Shown one piece after another: positions 41,023 to 50,206 of a stretch of 59,078 nucleotides of DNA. The notes beneath the pieces were generated by a model that was not told the DNA's origin, did not search any database, and was given only the letters and a program-made list of their open reading frames with translations. Position 1 is the first letter of the stretch, and each line of letters opens with the position of its first letter. The stretch comes from Sulfuricella sp. (lineage in GTDB: Bacteria > Pseudomonadota > Gammaproteobacteria > Burkholderiales > Sulfuricellaceae): contig JAGXQV010000022.1 in NCBI GenBank assembly GCA_018336195.1, positions 1 to 59,078 on the forward strand. Reading direction: 5' to 3'. Position numbers and translations under genes: made by a program.

Positions 41023-41154
41023 CCAAGTGATGTCAAAACATGACACCAATGCGGTTTGAATTGAATTCCGCGGTGATGGGTGATGAGGAATGGGTGATGA
41101 AAACCACCCTCCCATCACTCATCACCCATCACTCATTACTTTCTTTGGTTCCGG
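41023..41154 (+). repeat. Repeat family 2, copy C, between parE and parC
   Basis: CCAAGTGATGTCAAAAC, GGTTTGAATTGAATTCCGCGG, a long hairpin-forming tract of GGTGATGGGTGATG-type units and a GGTTCCGG end. It aligns with copies A and B; one extra ATGGGTGATG-type unit makes it longer. It begins 10 bp after the parE stop. Confidence 0.8.
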
Positions 41155-41252
41155 CTCGTCCGGCTTAGGAAATAGCAAAAAATGAACGACATGCGAAATA
41201 CCGAAACGCGCCGTAACCTGCCGGGCGCCCCGTCGATGAAGGAAACCGCGCC

Positions 41253-43694
41253 ATGATGAAGCCGCCTGACGATCCTTTGACCCTCGACCTGTTTGGCGAA
41301 GGGGTGACGCTTGCCGAGCCGCCTCATGTGGAAGCGGCTCCCCCGGCGGCGGCACCTGCGGCACCGGTAGCCCCCTTCCATCGGGATGTGGCCTTGGGCG
41401 ATGCTCCCGCCGTGCCGCCGGGACCGCCGTCCCCCCCCGCCCCGCCCGAGGACGACGGCGACGGCGTATACCTGCCGAGCTTCGCCGAACGGGCCTATCT
41501 CGCCTATGCCATGAGCGTGGTGAAGAGCCGCGCGCTGCCTAGCGTTCAGGACGGCATGAAGCCGGTGCAGCGGCGCATTCTTTACGCCATGCGCGAACTC
41601 GGCAACCGCCACGACTCGCCCTACAAGAAATCGGCGCGGATTGTCGGCGACGTGATCGGTAAATTTCATCCCCACGGCGACTCCTCGGTCTACGATGCCG
41701 CGGTGCGCATGGCGCAGGACTTTTCGCTGCGCTACCCATTGATCGACGGGCAGGGGAATTTCGGCTCGCGCGACGGCGACGGCGCGGCGGCGATGCGTTA
41801 TACCGAAGTCCGGCTGTCGAAGTTCGCCGAGGAAATCCTGCTCTCCGAACTCGACAAGGGCACCGTCGATTTCTCGGATAACTACGACGGTTCCTTCCTG
41901 GAGCCGACCTTGCTGTCGGCCCGCCTGCCGGTGCTGCTGCTGAACGGCGCTTCCGGCATCGCGGTGGGCATGGCGACCAACATTCCCTCGCACAATCTGA
42001 GAGAGGTCGCCGCTGCCTGCAAGCTCGTGGTGAGCGATCCGACAGTGAGCAACGAGGCGATTCTGGACTGCGTTCCCGGCCCGGATTTTCCGTGCGGCGG
42101 GCACATCATCTCCAGCGACGAGGAAATTCGCCGCGCTTACGAAAGCGGGCGCGGCAGCATCCGGGTACGCGCCGTGTGGTCGGTCGAACAACTGGCGCGC
42201 GGCCAATGGCAGGCGGTGATTACCGGGCTGCCCTCGGAAACCAGCACCGCCAAATTCCTCGCCGAAATCGAGGAACTGACCAATCCCAAGATCAAGTCCG
42301 GCAAGAAAACCCTGACCCCCGAGCAGCAGGCCATGAAGGCCAAGATCCTGTCGGTGCTGGAAAGCGTGCGCGACGATTCCGACCAGGAACACCGGGTGCG
42401 CATCATCATCGAGCCGCGCTCGTCGCGCCAGACTCCCGATGAAATGATGGCGGTGCTGCTCGCCAACACCTCGCTGGAATCCAACGAGGCGATGAACATG
42501 GTGGTGATCGGCCTGGACGGCAAGCCCCAGCAGAAGGGGCTGGCCCAGGTAGTGCGCGAGTGGGCGACGTTCCGCATGGTCGCCGTCGAACGCCGTCTGC
42601 GCCATCGCCTCCAGGACGTGGACAAGCGCATCCACATCCTCGAAGGACGGATGATCGCCTTCCTCAACATCGAGGATGTGATTCGCACCATCCGCGAGTC
42701 CGACGAGCCGAAAGCCGCCCTGATCGCCAAATTCCAGCTCTCCGAACAACAGGCCGAGGACATCCTGGAAATCCGCTTGCGCCAGCTTGCCCGCCTGGAA
42801 GGCATCAAGATCGAGCGCGAACTGGCGAATCTCAAGGAAGAAAAAGCCGGCATCCACCACTTGCTCGACAACGAGGGGGCGCGGCGCAAGCTGGTTTTCG
42901 ACGAAATCGCCGGCGACGCCGCCAAGTACGGCGACGCACGCCGCACCCTGATCCAGGCCGCCGAGAAAATCACCGCCTCGAAGGTCGAAGCGGTGGCCGA
43001 CGAACCGATCACCATCATCCTCTCGAAGAACGGCTTCATCCGTTGCCGCACCGGCCACGGCATCGATAAGTCCACGCTGTCCTGGAAGGATGGCGACGGC
43101 GAACTGAGCATCGCCGAAACCCGCACCGTGCATCCCGTGATACTCCTCGATGCCCTGGGGCGCGCCTACAACGTCAAGGCCACCGACATTCCCGGCGGCA
43201 AGGGCGACGGCGCGCCGGTCGCCTCCCTCGTCGATTTGCAGAGTTCACGGATCGTGGCGATGGTGTGCGCGGCAGCCGAGAACAAAATTCTGGTCGCCAC
43301 CAGCGGCGGTTACGGATTCGTCGCCAAGGTCGGCGACATGGCGACCCGTCAGAAAGCCGGCAAGGAATTCCTGCGTGTCGAGGCGGGGGAATTCGTCCTC
43401 ACCCCGCACCTGGTCGGTGCCGCTACCCATGTCCTGGCGTTCAGCGCCAAGGGCAAACTGTCGCTGTTCGATCTCGGCGAGGTGAAGGAATTGCCCAAGG
43501 GGCGCGGGGTGATCCTGATGGCGGTGGAGGACAAGGACAGCCTGTCGGTCGCCTTGCCCGTCGTGGCTGGGGAAGGCATCGCTTTCCTTACCAAGCGCGG
43601 CGAAAAGGTCATTGCCTGGGCGCAGCTTGAAACGGATTTCATGAACCGCCGCGCCAGAAAAGGCCGGATCGCGCCGGGGATATTGAAGAGATAG
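41253..43694 (+). CDS. parC: DNA topoisomerase IV subunit A
   Basis: An 813-aa subunit. After a Pro/Ala-rich leader of about 65 residues come the winged-helix catalytic core ([60 protein letters not shown], where Tyr of RYTE cuts DNA) and the C-terminal beta-pinwheel. The quinolone-determining Ser in HPHGDS is wild-type. AAGGAAA precedes the ATG. ParC binds and cleaves DNA with ParE. Confidence 0.97.
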   Translation: MMKPPDDPLTLDLFGEGVTLAEPPHVEAAPPAAAPAAPVAPFHRDVALGDAPAVPPGPPSPPAPPEDDGDGVYLPSFAERAYLAYAMSVVKSRALPSVQDGMKPVQRRILYAMRELGNRHDSPYKKSARIVGDVIGKFHPHGDSSVYDAAVRMAQDFSLRYPLIDGQGNFGSRDGDGAAAMRYTEVRLSKFAEEILLSELDKGTVDFSDNYDGSFLEPTLLSARLPVLLLNGASGIAVGMATNIPSHNLREVAAACKLVVSDPTVSNEAILDCVPGPDFPCGGHIISSDEEIRRAYESGRGSIRVRAVWSVEQLARGQWQAVITGLPSETSTAKFLAEIEELTNPKIKSGKKTLTPEQQAMKAKILSVLESVRDDSDQEHRVRIIIEPRSSRQTPDEMMAVLLANTSLESNEAMNMVVIGLDGKPQQKGLAQVVREWATFRMVAVERRLRHRLQDVDKRIHILEGRMIAFLNIEDVIRTIRESDEPKAALIAKFQLSEQQAEDILEIRLRQLARLEGIKIERELANLKEEKAGIHHLLDNEGARRKLVFDEIAGDAAKYGDARRTLIQAAEKITASKVEAVADEPITIILSKNGFIRCRTGHGIDKSTLSWKDGDGELSIAETRTVHPVILLDALGRAYNVKATDIPGGKGDGAPVASLVDLQSSRIVAMVCAAAENKILVATSGGYGFVAKVGDMATRQKAGKEFLRVEAGEFVLTPHLVGAATHVLAFSAKGKLSLFDLGEVKELPKGRGVILMAVEDKDSLSVALPVVAGEGIAFLTKRGEKVIAWAQLETDFMNRRARKGRIAPGILKR

Positions 43695-43775
43695 GGGGTA
43701 TTTCGAAATCGATCCGGTCTGGCGGCGGGGAATCGAGGAGTGCCGCCGCTTCGACCGGTTTGCGTTGCGGGTGCT

Positions 43776-44063
43776 TCAGTTCATGCTGGCGTGGACAGAG
43801 AGACTTTCCGGGGCGTTCTTGAGTTGACTCGCCAGCAGCCAGTTTTCATTTTCGAGTTCCGCCAGGTCGATCCCGAAAAATTCCAGCGCCAGTTCTTCCT
43901 TGCTGCCGCAAATCGGGGTGTACCACTCGTACTGCGGCTTATAGGCTTCGCACAGGCGCAGCCCTTTCTGTTTTTCCATCCAGTTCAAGAAACTGGTGAT
44001 GGTGTGGGTGAGATCGCTGACGTTGTTGTATTTTTCGCGCAACGGAAATTTGGTGGTAGGCAT
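43776..44063 (-). CDS. Small hypothetical protein (95 aa)
   Basis: MPTTKFPLREKYNNVSDLTHTITSFLNWMEKQKGLRLCEAYKPQYEWYTPICGSKEELALEFFGIDLAELE. A soluble, acidic protein with two Cys and many aromatic residues. GAGGAG lies 9 nt before the ATG. Second gene of a minus-strand run with the 65-aa protein upstream (51 bp apart), so probably in the same transcript. Not recognised. Confidence 0.55.
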   Translation of the reverse strand: MPTTKFPLREKYNNVSDLTHTITSFLNWMEKQKGLRLCEAYKPQYEWYTPICGSKEELALEFFGIDLAELENENWLLASQLKNAPESLSVHASMN

Positions 44064-44114
44064 TGCAAATTTCTCCTCATGTTATTGGTTGGACAAGCTT
44101 TATAGGGTCGACCG

Positions 44115-44312
44115 CTAAATCATCCAGATATTTCCCACCTCGTGGCATTCGGCTTTCCACTGACAGTAAATGTCGGAGCAGGCATAGCGTTTGACGGAAC
44201 CGAAACAATGCTCCGCGTCGTGCATCATTTTGTTCAAATCCTCTTCAGCGGTATGGAAAAACTCGAATCCCCCGCCGAGAACTTCATGGCTCGATTGCGT
44301 TTTCTTGTTCAT
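44115..44312 (-). CDS. Small Cys-containing protein (65 aa)
   Basis: Starts MNKKTQSSHEVLGGGFEFFHTAEEDLNKMM and ends with a Cys cluster, HCFGSVKRYACSDIYCQWKAECHEVG, that has four Cys and two His and could hold a metal. CCAGGAGAAG precedes the chosen ATG; an upstream frame extension adds only a non-conserved leader. The 48-bp palindromic motif lies about 100 bp upstream. Not recognised. Confidence 0.55.
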   Translation of the reverse strand: MNKKTQSSHEVLGGGFEFFHTAEEDLNKMMHDAEHCFGSVKRYACSDIYCQWKAECHEVGNIWMI

Positions 44313-44412
44313 GCGCTTCTCCTGGTTGGGGTTGTGGTGAACGCCATTCGAAATCCGTAGCGGTTCTCTTCCGACTTTAACCACAGGTCCAGTTTAATTT
44401 CCCGGTAAGGGA

Positions 44413-44460
44413 GAAGCTATTTGGGTGTTCACCTAAGGAATTAGGTGATTCTCCCTATTC
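44413..44460 (-). promoter_or_regulatory. 48-bp palindromic regulatory motif, copy C
   Basis: The most symmetric copy. Its inner dyad TCACCTAA-GGAA-TTAGGTGA (44429-44448) is perfect, and GGGAGAA (44410-44416) pairs with TTCTCCC further right. It matches copy A at 36 of 48 positions. It stands upstream of the 65-aa protein gene on the minus strand. Probable binding site of a dimeric regulator. Confidence 0.6.
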
Positions 44461-44463
44461 GGC

Positions 44464-44492
44464 CCGGATATTTCACAAGATGAAATATCCGG
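44464..44492. other. Perfect 12-bp hairpin beside motif C
   Basis: CCGGATATTTCA-CAAGA-TGAAATATCCGG. No T-run follows in the direction of the minus-strand NrfJ-like gene, so termination is doubtful. It may be a second operator or a transcript-end structure for the gene at 44538-44900. Confidence 0.45.
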
Positions 44493-44537
44493 ACTGAAAA
44501 AACCCCTGACGGCGGGCATCCACAACCACTATTTTTG

Positions 44538-44900
44538 TCACTCCTTTTCATTCGCAACGACCACGCGGTTGACGAAGGCGATGCTCGGGAAAGTGCGTTT
44601 CAGGGTCTTGCTGTAGAAATTGCTCATGAGCATTCCGTCGTCGAAGCGAATCACGTCGTTCTTCTTCGCGGTCACGGCGGAAGAGGCCAGCCACAGGGTT
44701 TTCTTGTTCTGTACGACTTCGAGGTAGGTGTATTGGTTGGCGTTGATGGTGTTGAGCACCTTGGCCTTTTGCGTCAGCGGAATTTCGGCAGGTTTTTGCA
44801 ACGGGTTGGCCAGGCTCAACTGGGTAGGACGGGCCGGCACATCCGCGCCGGCGCTAAGGGAAATGACAACCAGGGCAAGAAAAACGGAGAAACGTTTCAT
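44538..44900 (-). CDS. NrfJ-like periplasmic protein
   Basis: A 120-aa protein with a signal peptide (MKRFSVFLALVVISLSAGA-DV). The mature pattern KAKVLNTINANQYTYLEVVQNKKTLWLASSAVTAKKNDVIRFDDGMLMSNFYSKTLKRTFPSIAFV matches the NrfJ-related family, an OB-fold-like module found beside multihaem cytochromes and metal proteins. Function unknown. AAGGAAA precedes the ATG. It is on the same strand as the two small proteins downstream. Confidence 0.7.
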   Translation of the reverse strand: MKRFSVFLALVVISLSAGADVPARPTQLSLANPLQKPAEIPLTQKAKVLNTINANQYTYLEVVQNKKTLWLASSAVTAKKNDVIRFDDGMLMSNFYSKTLKRTFPSIAFVNRVVVANEKE

Positions 44901-45022
44901 GGGTGGTTTCCTTATTGAAAAGTGGGTGGCGTTTCAGTCTAGGTGCCACCTCATCGATAGGCAAATCAGCCGCATGGTTTTAGAAATTTATTTTATCGAT
45001 ACGGTAGCGGAACCCCGCAATG

Positions 45023-45277
45023 TCAGGCGTTAAGCCCGCCAAACTCCCGACCGAATTCCATGCCGCGCCAAAACTCGCAGCCGTATTCCCGCGCCGGCTT
45101 GAGATAGGGCTGCCAGGAAGGGTCGTCCAGCCCGTCGGCGGTGCGCACGCAATTACCCTCCGCCATCAGCGGGGTGATGCAATACCCGGATTTCAATTCC
45201 CGACTTCCTTCCCAGTGCAGGCAGGTGCTGCAGAAAGGAGTATTGATTGGGGCGGCCACCAGGTTTGAGATGCTCAT
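45023..45277 (-). CDS. Small protein with Cys motifs (84 aa)
   Basis: MSISNLVAAPINTPFCSTCLHWEGSRELKSGYC, then EGNCVRTADG and YGCEFWRGMEFGREFGGL. One CxxC plus three further Cys could form a zinc or Fe-S site. No signal peptide. The start at 45277 is taken because the longer frame adds an Arg-rich leader without a ribosome site; AAGAAG lies some distance upstream. Not recognised. Confidence 0.5.
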   Translation of the reverse strand: MSISNLVAAPINTPFCSTCLHWEGSRELKSGYCITPLMAEGNCVRTADGLDDPSWQPYLKPAREYGCEFWRGMEFGREFGGLNA

Positions 45278-45388
45278 CGTCGATAGTCTTCTTAATATAT
45301 TGTCGGATTGGGAGCGCATACGAAACCCGCCCCATTTTCAGCCTTGAATTAAAGAGTCTAGAAGAGCGGTAGCGAGCATGCTATGACC

Positions 45389-45430
45389 GTAATCCTATTT
45401 ATGGGTTAGGGAAATCCCTAGTTTTCCGTT
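45389..45430 (+). promoter_or_regulatory. Weakly related dyad upstream of the histidine kinase
   Basis: AATCCTATTT followed by TTAGGG-AAAT-CCCTA and GTTTTCCG. It shares the half-site and the TTTTCCG end with motif A, but with a different half-site order. It lies about 170 bp before the kinase gene. It may be a divergent member of the same operator class. Confidence 0.35.
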
Positions 45431-45602
45431 GTCACCCCGCCGCTGCGGGCAATCCCAGGCGCTGCCTTCGGTAAGGAAACCCTTTAAATTGTTAGGTAAC
45501 CGTCCAGATGGATTACTGCCGAAAGTCAACTTAGACTGAGACGGTGGATAAAGTGGGTGAATTGCTCATTGATGTTCCCAGCAATTATTCATGGAGGACA
45601 AC

Positions 45603-46358
45603 ATGTCAATTCCATTACGCAGCAGCGGGGATACGGCGATGCCGATGCCCCATACGGCCCCCCTCGATTCGCCTCACGAGGTGCGGCAACTATCGGCCCA
45701 GCTTCTGGCAATCCAGGAATACGAGCGGCAACGGATCGCCGTGGATTTGCATGACGGGCTTGGCCAATCATTGAGCCTGATCCGCTTTTCGCTGGAGGAA
45801 GCCAGCCGGCTGATGGCCTCGGGTACGCACGGCGAGGCCGGCGATACCTTGCGCCGCCTGATTCCGCGGGTCAAGAACGCCATTAGCGAGGTGCGGCGGA
45901 TTTCCATGAACCTGCGGCCTTCGACGCTCGACGACCTGGGCATTCTCGCCACGTTGTCCTGGTTCTTCCGCGAATTCGAGGAAGCCTGTCGCGGGATCAT
46001 CGTGGAAAAACATTTCTACGTCGCCGAAACCGACGTGCCGGCCCCGCTCAAACTGACGATCTATCGTCTTCTCCAGGAAGCGGTCAACAATATCGTCAAA
46101 CATGCCGGCGCCAACTGGATCCGGGTCGGCCTCGACAAGGCCGACGATGCGATTCACCTGTCCATCGAGGACAACGGGCAAGGATTCGATCCGGTCGAGG
46201 CCGGTCAGCGCAGCGGTTTCAACAAGGGACTCGGGCTGCTCACCATGAAGGAGCGCGCCATACTGTCCGGCGGAACCTATACGCTGGAATCGGCAAAAGG
46301 CCACGGAACGCGGATCCGCGTGTACTGGCCGGCTGAAAGGATGGCGCTGGTCGGATAG
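45603..46358 (+). CDS. Soluble NarX/DegS-type histidine kinase without sensor domain
   Basis: A 251-aa protein. HisKA_3 is at residues 25-105 with the phospho-acceptor His50 in ERQRIAVDLHDGLGQSLSLIRFSLEEA; then VRRISMNLRPSTLDDLGILATLSWF and the ATPase domain (RLLQEAVNNIVKHAGA, IEDNGQGFDP, GLGLLTMKERAILSGGTYTLESAKGHGTRIRVYWP). There is no membrane or PAS domain; only about 24 residues precede HisKA_3. GGAGG precedes the ATG at 45603. Such kinases pair with NarL-type regulators; one is encoded at 56513-57172, at the far end of the secretion operon. Confidence 0.88.
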   Translation: MSIPLRSSGDTAMPMPHTAPLDSPHEVRQLSAQLLAIQEYERQRIAVDLHDGLGQSLSLIRFSLEEASRLMASGTHGEAGDTLRRLIPRVKNAISEVRRISMNLRPSTLDDLGILATLSWFFREFEEACRGIIVEKHFYVAETDVPAPLKLTIYRLLQEAVNNIVKHAGANWIRVGLDKADDAIHLSIEDNGQGFDPVEAGQRSGFNKGLGLLTMKERAILSGGTYTLESAKGHGTRIRVYWPAERMALVG

Positions 46359-46830
46359 ACCCCGCCCACGAGCACTCCCGCGAAAGCCCGCACATGGCGC
46401 CGATCCGGCGGGGGGTGCCGGCGAAGCCCTTTCACCGCCGGATCGAACAGCAGGTCATTCCCGAATTTGCCGGCCCCCCCGGACGGTATTCCCGCCGCCC
46501 GGGTGGCGCGGCTGACGCCGCGTTATTTCCCCTTCACGGTACCCCTGGGTAATCGCCCTACAGGGTTTCCCCCTTTGAAGCGGGTTTAGCAGGGATGGAC
46601 AACTCTTCACTCACCTCGCAAAAAGGGGGCGGCAGCCTGGCTGGAGACCGCGCGGCTCTCGGGGCAGCACCCGGTTTTCAACGCGGCAAACCCAGCCGGG
46701 CGGAAGAAATACACCTCACCCTGTACAAAAAAATACAGTGTTGCCCCCACGGCAAAGTCGGGCCTGTAGTTCTACCTTTAGCACTGTATGGCGATTGCAG
46801 CGTAGACCTACCTGAAAGAGCGAGGCAAGG
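46359..46830 (+). promoter_or_regulatory. Leader region of the secretion operon
   Basis: About 470 bp without a convincing gene. It holds a G/C-rich block and, at 46531-46576, TACCCCTGGGTAATCGCC followed by CTACAGGGTTTCCCCCT. The second block resembles the TTAGGGGATTTTCC half of the 48-bp motif. The operon promoter probably lies here. An open frame to 46834 overlaps the first gene's ATG but has no recognisable protein pattern. Confidence 0.4.
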
Positions 46831-47277
46831 ATGACTAAAACGATTTCCGTAGTTCGGTCGCAGCGCAGGGTTCGGCCCGTAGCGGGGTTCACCCTCCTCG
46901 AACTGTTGGTGGTGATGGTGATTATCGGTTTGCTCGCCGGCTACGTCGGGCCGAAATACTTTTCCCAGATCGGCAAATCCGAGGTCAAGGCCACCCGCGC
47001 GCAAATCGACGCCCTGGACAAGGCACTCGGACAGTACCGCCTGGATACCGGCCACTACCCGGCCCAGGACCAGGGTTTGGCGGCGCTGATCGTCCGCCCG
47101 ACCAACGAACCGCGCTGGGATGGCCCGTATCTGATGAAGGAAGTGCCGCTCGACCCGTGGGGCAATCGCTACGTTTACAAGATTCCCGGCGAACACGGCG
47201 ATTACGACCTGCTGTCGTATGGCAAGGATGGCCAGCCCGGCGGCGAGGGCGAGGCGGCGGACATCAAGAACTGGTAG
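46831..47277 (+). CDS. gspG: Major pseudopilin GspG
   Basis: A 148-aa prepilin. The cleavage and helix motif is PVAGFTLLELLVVMVIIGLLAGYVGPKYF at residues 20-47, with Glu5 of the mature protein. It is followed by the GspG hallmarks ALDKALGQYRLDTGHYPAQDQGLAALI, WDGPYLMKEVPLDPWGNRYVYKIPGEHGDYDLLSYGKDGQPGG and a calcium-site-like C-terminus ending DIKNW. It forms the periplasmic pseudopilus that pushes substrates. First gene of the operon; no prepilin peptidase is present nearby. Confidence 0.95.
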   Translation: MTKTISVVRSQRRVRPVAGFTLLELLVVMVIIGLLAGYVGPKYFSQIGKSEVKATRAQIDALDKALGQYRLDTGHYPAQDQGLAALIVRPTNEPRWDGPYLMKEVPLDPWGNRYVYKIPGEHGDYDLLSYGKDGQPGGEGEAADIKNW

Positions 47278-47312
47278 CCGCTCCGGCAACTATTCAAGAG
47301 GCGAGAGACACG

Positions 47313-48503
47313 ATGCGCTACGAAGTGAAAGCGATAAGGGGCGGCGAAGGCGTAACGGCACTGGTGCTGGACGCCGTGGATGCCGCCGATGCCGCCGGGC
47401 AGGCCAAAGCGCAGGGCTATGCGGTCATCGCGGTGCACGCCAAACAGGCCTGGGCGGGTTGGCGGAAAACCCGCAACACGCGCTTTCCCCTGGTGCTGTT
47501 CAGCCAGGAATTGCTGGCGCTGTTGGAAGCCGGACTGGCCCTGGTGGATGCCATCGAAACCCTGTCGGAGAAGGAAACCAATCCGGAGATCCGCAATACC
47601 CTGGCACAGATCTGCGCTTCGCTGAGCGAGGGGCATCCCTTGTCGGTGGCCTTGCAGCAGTCGCGAGCGAATTTCCCGCCGCTGTACGTCGCGATGATCC
47701 GCGCCAGCGAAAAGACCGGCGCCATGGCGGAAGCGCTGTCGCGCTACATCGCCTATCAAACCCAGATGGACGGAGTCCGCCAGCAGGTGGTCGGCGCCTC
47801 GATCTACCCGGCGCTGCTGGCGGTAGTCGGCGGCTTGGTGACGCTGTTCCTGATGATGTACGTGGTGCCGCGCTTCAGCCACGTCTACGCCGACATCGGC
47901 CGCAATCTGCCGCTGATGTCGCTGCTCCTGATGAAATCCGGGCTGTTCCTCGAAGCCAACGGCACCAAGCTGCTGGCCGGCCTGGTGGTGATCCTCGGGA
48001 TGCTGGCGCACGCCGCGAGCCGGCCCGCCTTCAAGCAATGGCTGGATCGCAAGTTGTGGCAACTGCCCAGCGTCGGCGCGCGCCTCCATCTCTACCAGTT
48101 GTCGCGTTTCTACCGCTCGCTGGGCATGCTGCTGCGCGGTGGGATGCCGGTGGTGCCGGCCCTGCAGATGGTCTCCGACCTGTTGCGCTCGTCGCTGCGC
48201 GGCAGCCTGGCGCTGGCGACCACCCGCATCCGCGAGGGCCACACCATTTCCCAGGCGATGGAGCAATACAACCTCACCACGCCGGTGGCGCTGCGCATGT
48301 TGCGGGTGGGCGAACGCACCGGGCGGATGGGCGAAATGATGGAGCGCATCGCGGCCTTTTACGAAGAGGAAACCGCCCGCTGGGTGGTGCGCTTCACCAA
48401 GCTTTTCGAGCCGTTGCTGATGGTATTCATCGGGCTGGTGATCGGCGGCATCGTCATGCTCATGTATTTCCCGATTTTCGAACTTGCCGGGAGCATCCAA
48501 TGA
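47313..48503 (+). CDS. gspF: Type II secretion inner-membrane platform protein GspF
   Basis: A 396-aa protein with the duplicated T2SSF domain: FSQELLALLEAGLALVDAIETLSEKE... FPPLYVAMIRASEKTGAMAEALSRYIAYQ in the first copy and LSRFYRSLGMLLRGGMPVVPALQMVSD... MLRVGERTGRMGEMMERIAAFYEEE in the second. Three membrane segments include PALLAVVGGLVTLFLMMYVVPRF and the C-terminal LLMVFIGLVIGGIVMLMYFPIF. It couples the ATPase to the pseudopilus. The start is at 47313 and the stop overlaps gspE (ATGA). Confidence 0.94.
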   Translation: MRYEVKAIRGGEGVTALVLDAVDAADAAGQAKAQGYAVIAVHAKQAWAGWRKTRNTRFPLVLFSQELLALLEAGLALVDAIETLSEKETNPEIRNTLAQICASLSEGHPLSVALQQSRANFPPLYVAMIRASEKTGAMAEALSRYIAYQTQMDGVRQQVVGASIYPALLAVVGGLVTLFLMMYVVPRFSHVYADIGRNLPLMSLLLMKSGLFLEANGTKLLAGLVVILGMLAHAASRPAFKQWLDRKLWQLPSVGARLHLYQLSRFYRSLGMLLRGGMPVVPALQMVSDLLRSSLRGSLALATTRIREGHTISQAMEQYNLTTPVALRMLRVGERTGRMGEMMERIAAFYEEETARWVVRFTKLFEPLLMVFIGLVIGGIVMLMYFPIFELAGSIQ

Positions 48504-50206
48504 ATCATTCCGACAGCGCCGCGGTCATTCGTCCCCCGGCCTTTTCCCGCTTTACCCCCGAGCAGGTGCGCGCGGCACGGGCCGCCGCCCTGCCGGCGCG
48601 GCGCAGGGTCGCCGAAACCCTGGAGGAACAGTCGGGGATGGCCGCCCCGGATTTCATGCAAACCCTGGCCGCGATGTTCCATTACCCGCTGCTGTCCATG
48701 GACGACCTCCACGAGCGGGAGCCGGCATTCGACGTCCTGCCCTTCGGCGAGGCGCTCGAACATGGCTGCGTGGCGCTGCGCGACGGCGAAAACCTGCTCC
48801 TGGCGATCAGCGACCCGTTCGACGCGGCGCTCCAGTCGTGGGCGGAACAGCGCATCGCTGCCGGCTTTTCCCTGGCGCTCGCCCATCACGCCAACGTCGC
48901 GGCTTACCTGGCGCGCTTCGAGGAAACCCTGCGCGCCATGGACAGCCTGCTGGCGGTGAGCGACAAGGATGCGGCATCCCGGGAAGGGGTCGAAGATCTC
49001 TCCTACAAGACCATCAGCGAGGACTCCAGCCCGGTGGTCAAGCTGGTCCATTCGACGATCTACGATGCCCTGCGGATGGGCGCCAGCGACATTCACCTGG
49101 AGACTGGGCCGAACGGGCTGGGGATCAAGTGCCGCGTCGACGGCGTGCTGACCTCGGTGGGTTCGGTGAGCGGCGTGGAATTGACGGAGCAGGTGATCTC
49201 CCGCATCAAGGTGATGTCGGAACTCGACATCGCCGAGCGGCGCGTTCCCCAGGACGGGCGCTTCAAGGTGTCGGTGAACGGGCGCGAAGTGGATTTCCGG
49301 GTTTCCATCATGCCCAGCATTTTCGGCGAGGACTCGGTGCTGCGCATCCTCGACAAGCAGACCCTGACCGACCACCTCAAGGGACTGCGCTTGAGCTACC
49401 TGGGTTTCGACCCCGCCACCGTGACCAAGATGCGGCGGCTCTCCAGCGAGCCTTACGGGATGGTGCTGGTGACCGGCCCGACCGGCAGCGGCAAGACCAC
49501 CACGCTGTATGCGGCGATCAGCGAAATCAACAACGGCCAGGACAAGATCATCACCATCGAGGATCCGGTCGAGTACCAGTTGTCGGGCGTCCTGCAAATC
49601 CCGGTGAACGAGAAGAAAGGGCTGACCTTCGCGCGCGGCCTGCGCTCGATCCTCCGCCACGACCCGGACAAGATCATGGTGGGCGAGATCCGCGACGAAG
49701 AAACCGCGCAAATCGCCGTGCAATCGGCCCTGACCGGGCACTTGGTATTCACCACCGTGCACGCCAACAACGTCTTCGACGTCATCGGCCGCTTCAACCA
49801 CATGGGGGTCGATCCCTACAGTTTCGTGTCCGCCTTGAACGGCATCCTGGCGCAGCGCCTGGTACGGGTGAATTGCCCGCACTGCCTGGCCGAAGACCAC
49901 CCCGACCCGCAACTGCTCAAGGATTCCGGGATCGACGCAAACATGGCGCAAGACATGCAGTTCCGCGTCGGGCGGGGCTGCGGGCAATGCCGCGGCACCG
50001 GCTTCAAGGGACGCAAGGCGATTGGGGAAATCCTCCACCTCACCGACAACATCCGCGAGCTCATCACCGGCAAGCATCCGATCCGCCTGATCCGCGAGGC
50101 GGCCCGTCGCAACGGCACCCGCTTCCTGCGCGAGTTGGCGCTGGACCTGGTGGCCAAAGGCGAAACCACGTTACAGGAGATCAATCGTGTCACTTTTGTT
50201 GCCTGA
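48500..50206 (+). CDS. gspE: Secretion/pilus assembly ATPase GspE
   Basis: A 568-aa protein. The N-terminal T2SSE_N domain is around residues 55-130 (ISDPFDAALQSWAEQRI), and the ATPase has Walker A GPTGSGKTTTLY, the Asp box ITIEDPVEYQLSG, Walker B IMVGEIRDEETAQIAVQSALTGHLVFTTVHAN and a zinc site with two CxxC pairs (CPHC... CGQC). It powers pseudopilus growth at the cytosolic face of GspF. The ATG overlaps the gspF stop; the frame is open far upstream, but this start gives the usual length. Confidence 0.95.
   Translation: MNHSDSAAVIRPPAFSRFTPEQVRAARAAALPARRRVAETLEEQSGMAAPDFMQTLAAMFHYPLLSMDDLHEREPAFDVLPFGEALEHGCVALRDGENLLLAISDPFDAALQSWAEQRIAAGFSLALAHHANVAAYLARFEETLRAMDSLLAVSDKDAASREGVEDLSYKTISEDSSPVVKLVHSTIYDALRMGASDIHLETGPNGLGIKCRVDGVLTSVGSVSGVELTEQVISRIKVMSELDIAERRVPQDGRFKVSVNGREVDFRVSIMPSIFGEDSVLRILDKQTLTDHLKGLRLSYLGFDPATVTKMRRLSSEPYGMVLVTGPTGSGKTTTLYAAISEINNGQDKIITIEDPVEYQLSGVLQIPVNEKKGLTFARGLRSILRHDPDKIMVGEIRDEETAQIAVQSALTGHLVFTTVHANNVFDVIGRFNHMGVDPYSFVSALNGILAQRLVRVNCPHCLAEDHPDPQLLKDSGIDANMAQDMQFRVGRGCGQCRGTGFKGRKAIGEILHLTDNIRELITGKHPIRLIREAARRNGTRFLRELALDLVAKGETTLQEINRVTFVA

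Noticed and set aside
44464-44492. Hairpin considered as a terminator for the NrfJ-like gene
   Set aside because: No T-run on the relevant strand, so it is listed only as a hairpin.
46595-46834. 79-codon frame overlapping the gspG start
   Set aside because: The ATGA overlap is tempting, but there is no ribosome site and the protein looks like random leader sequence.
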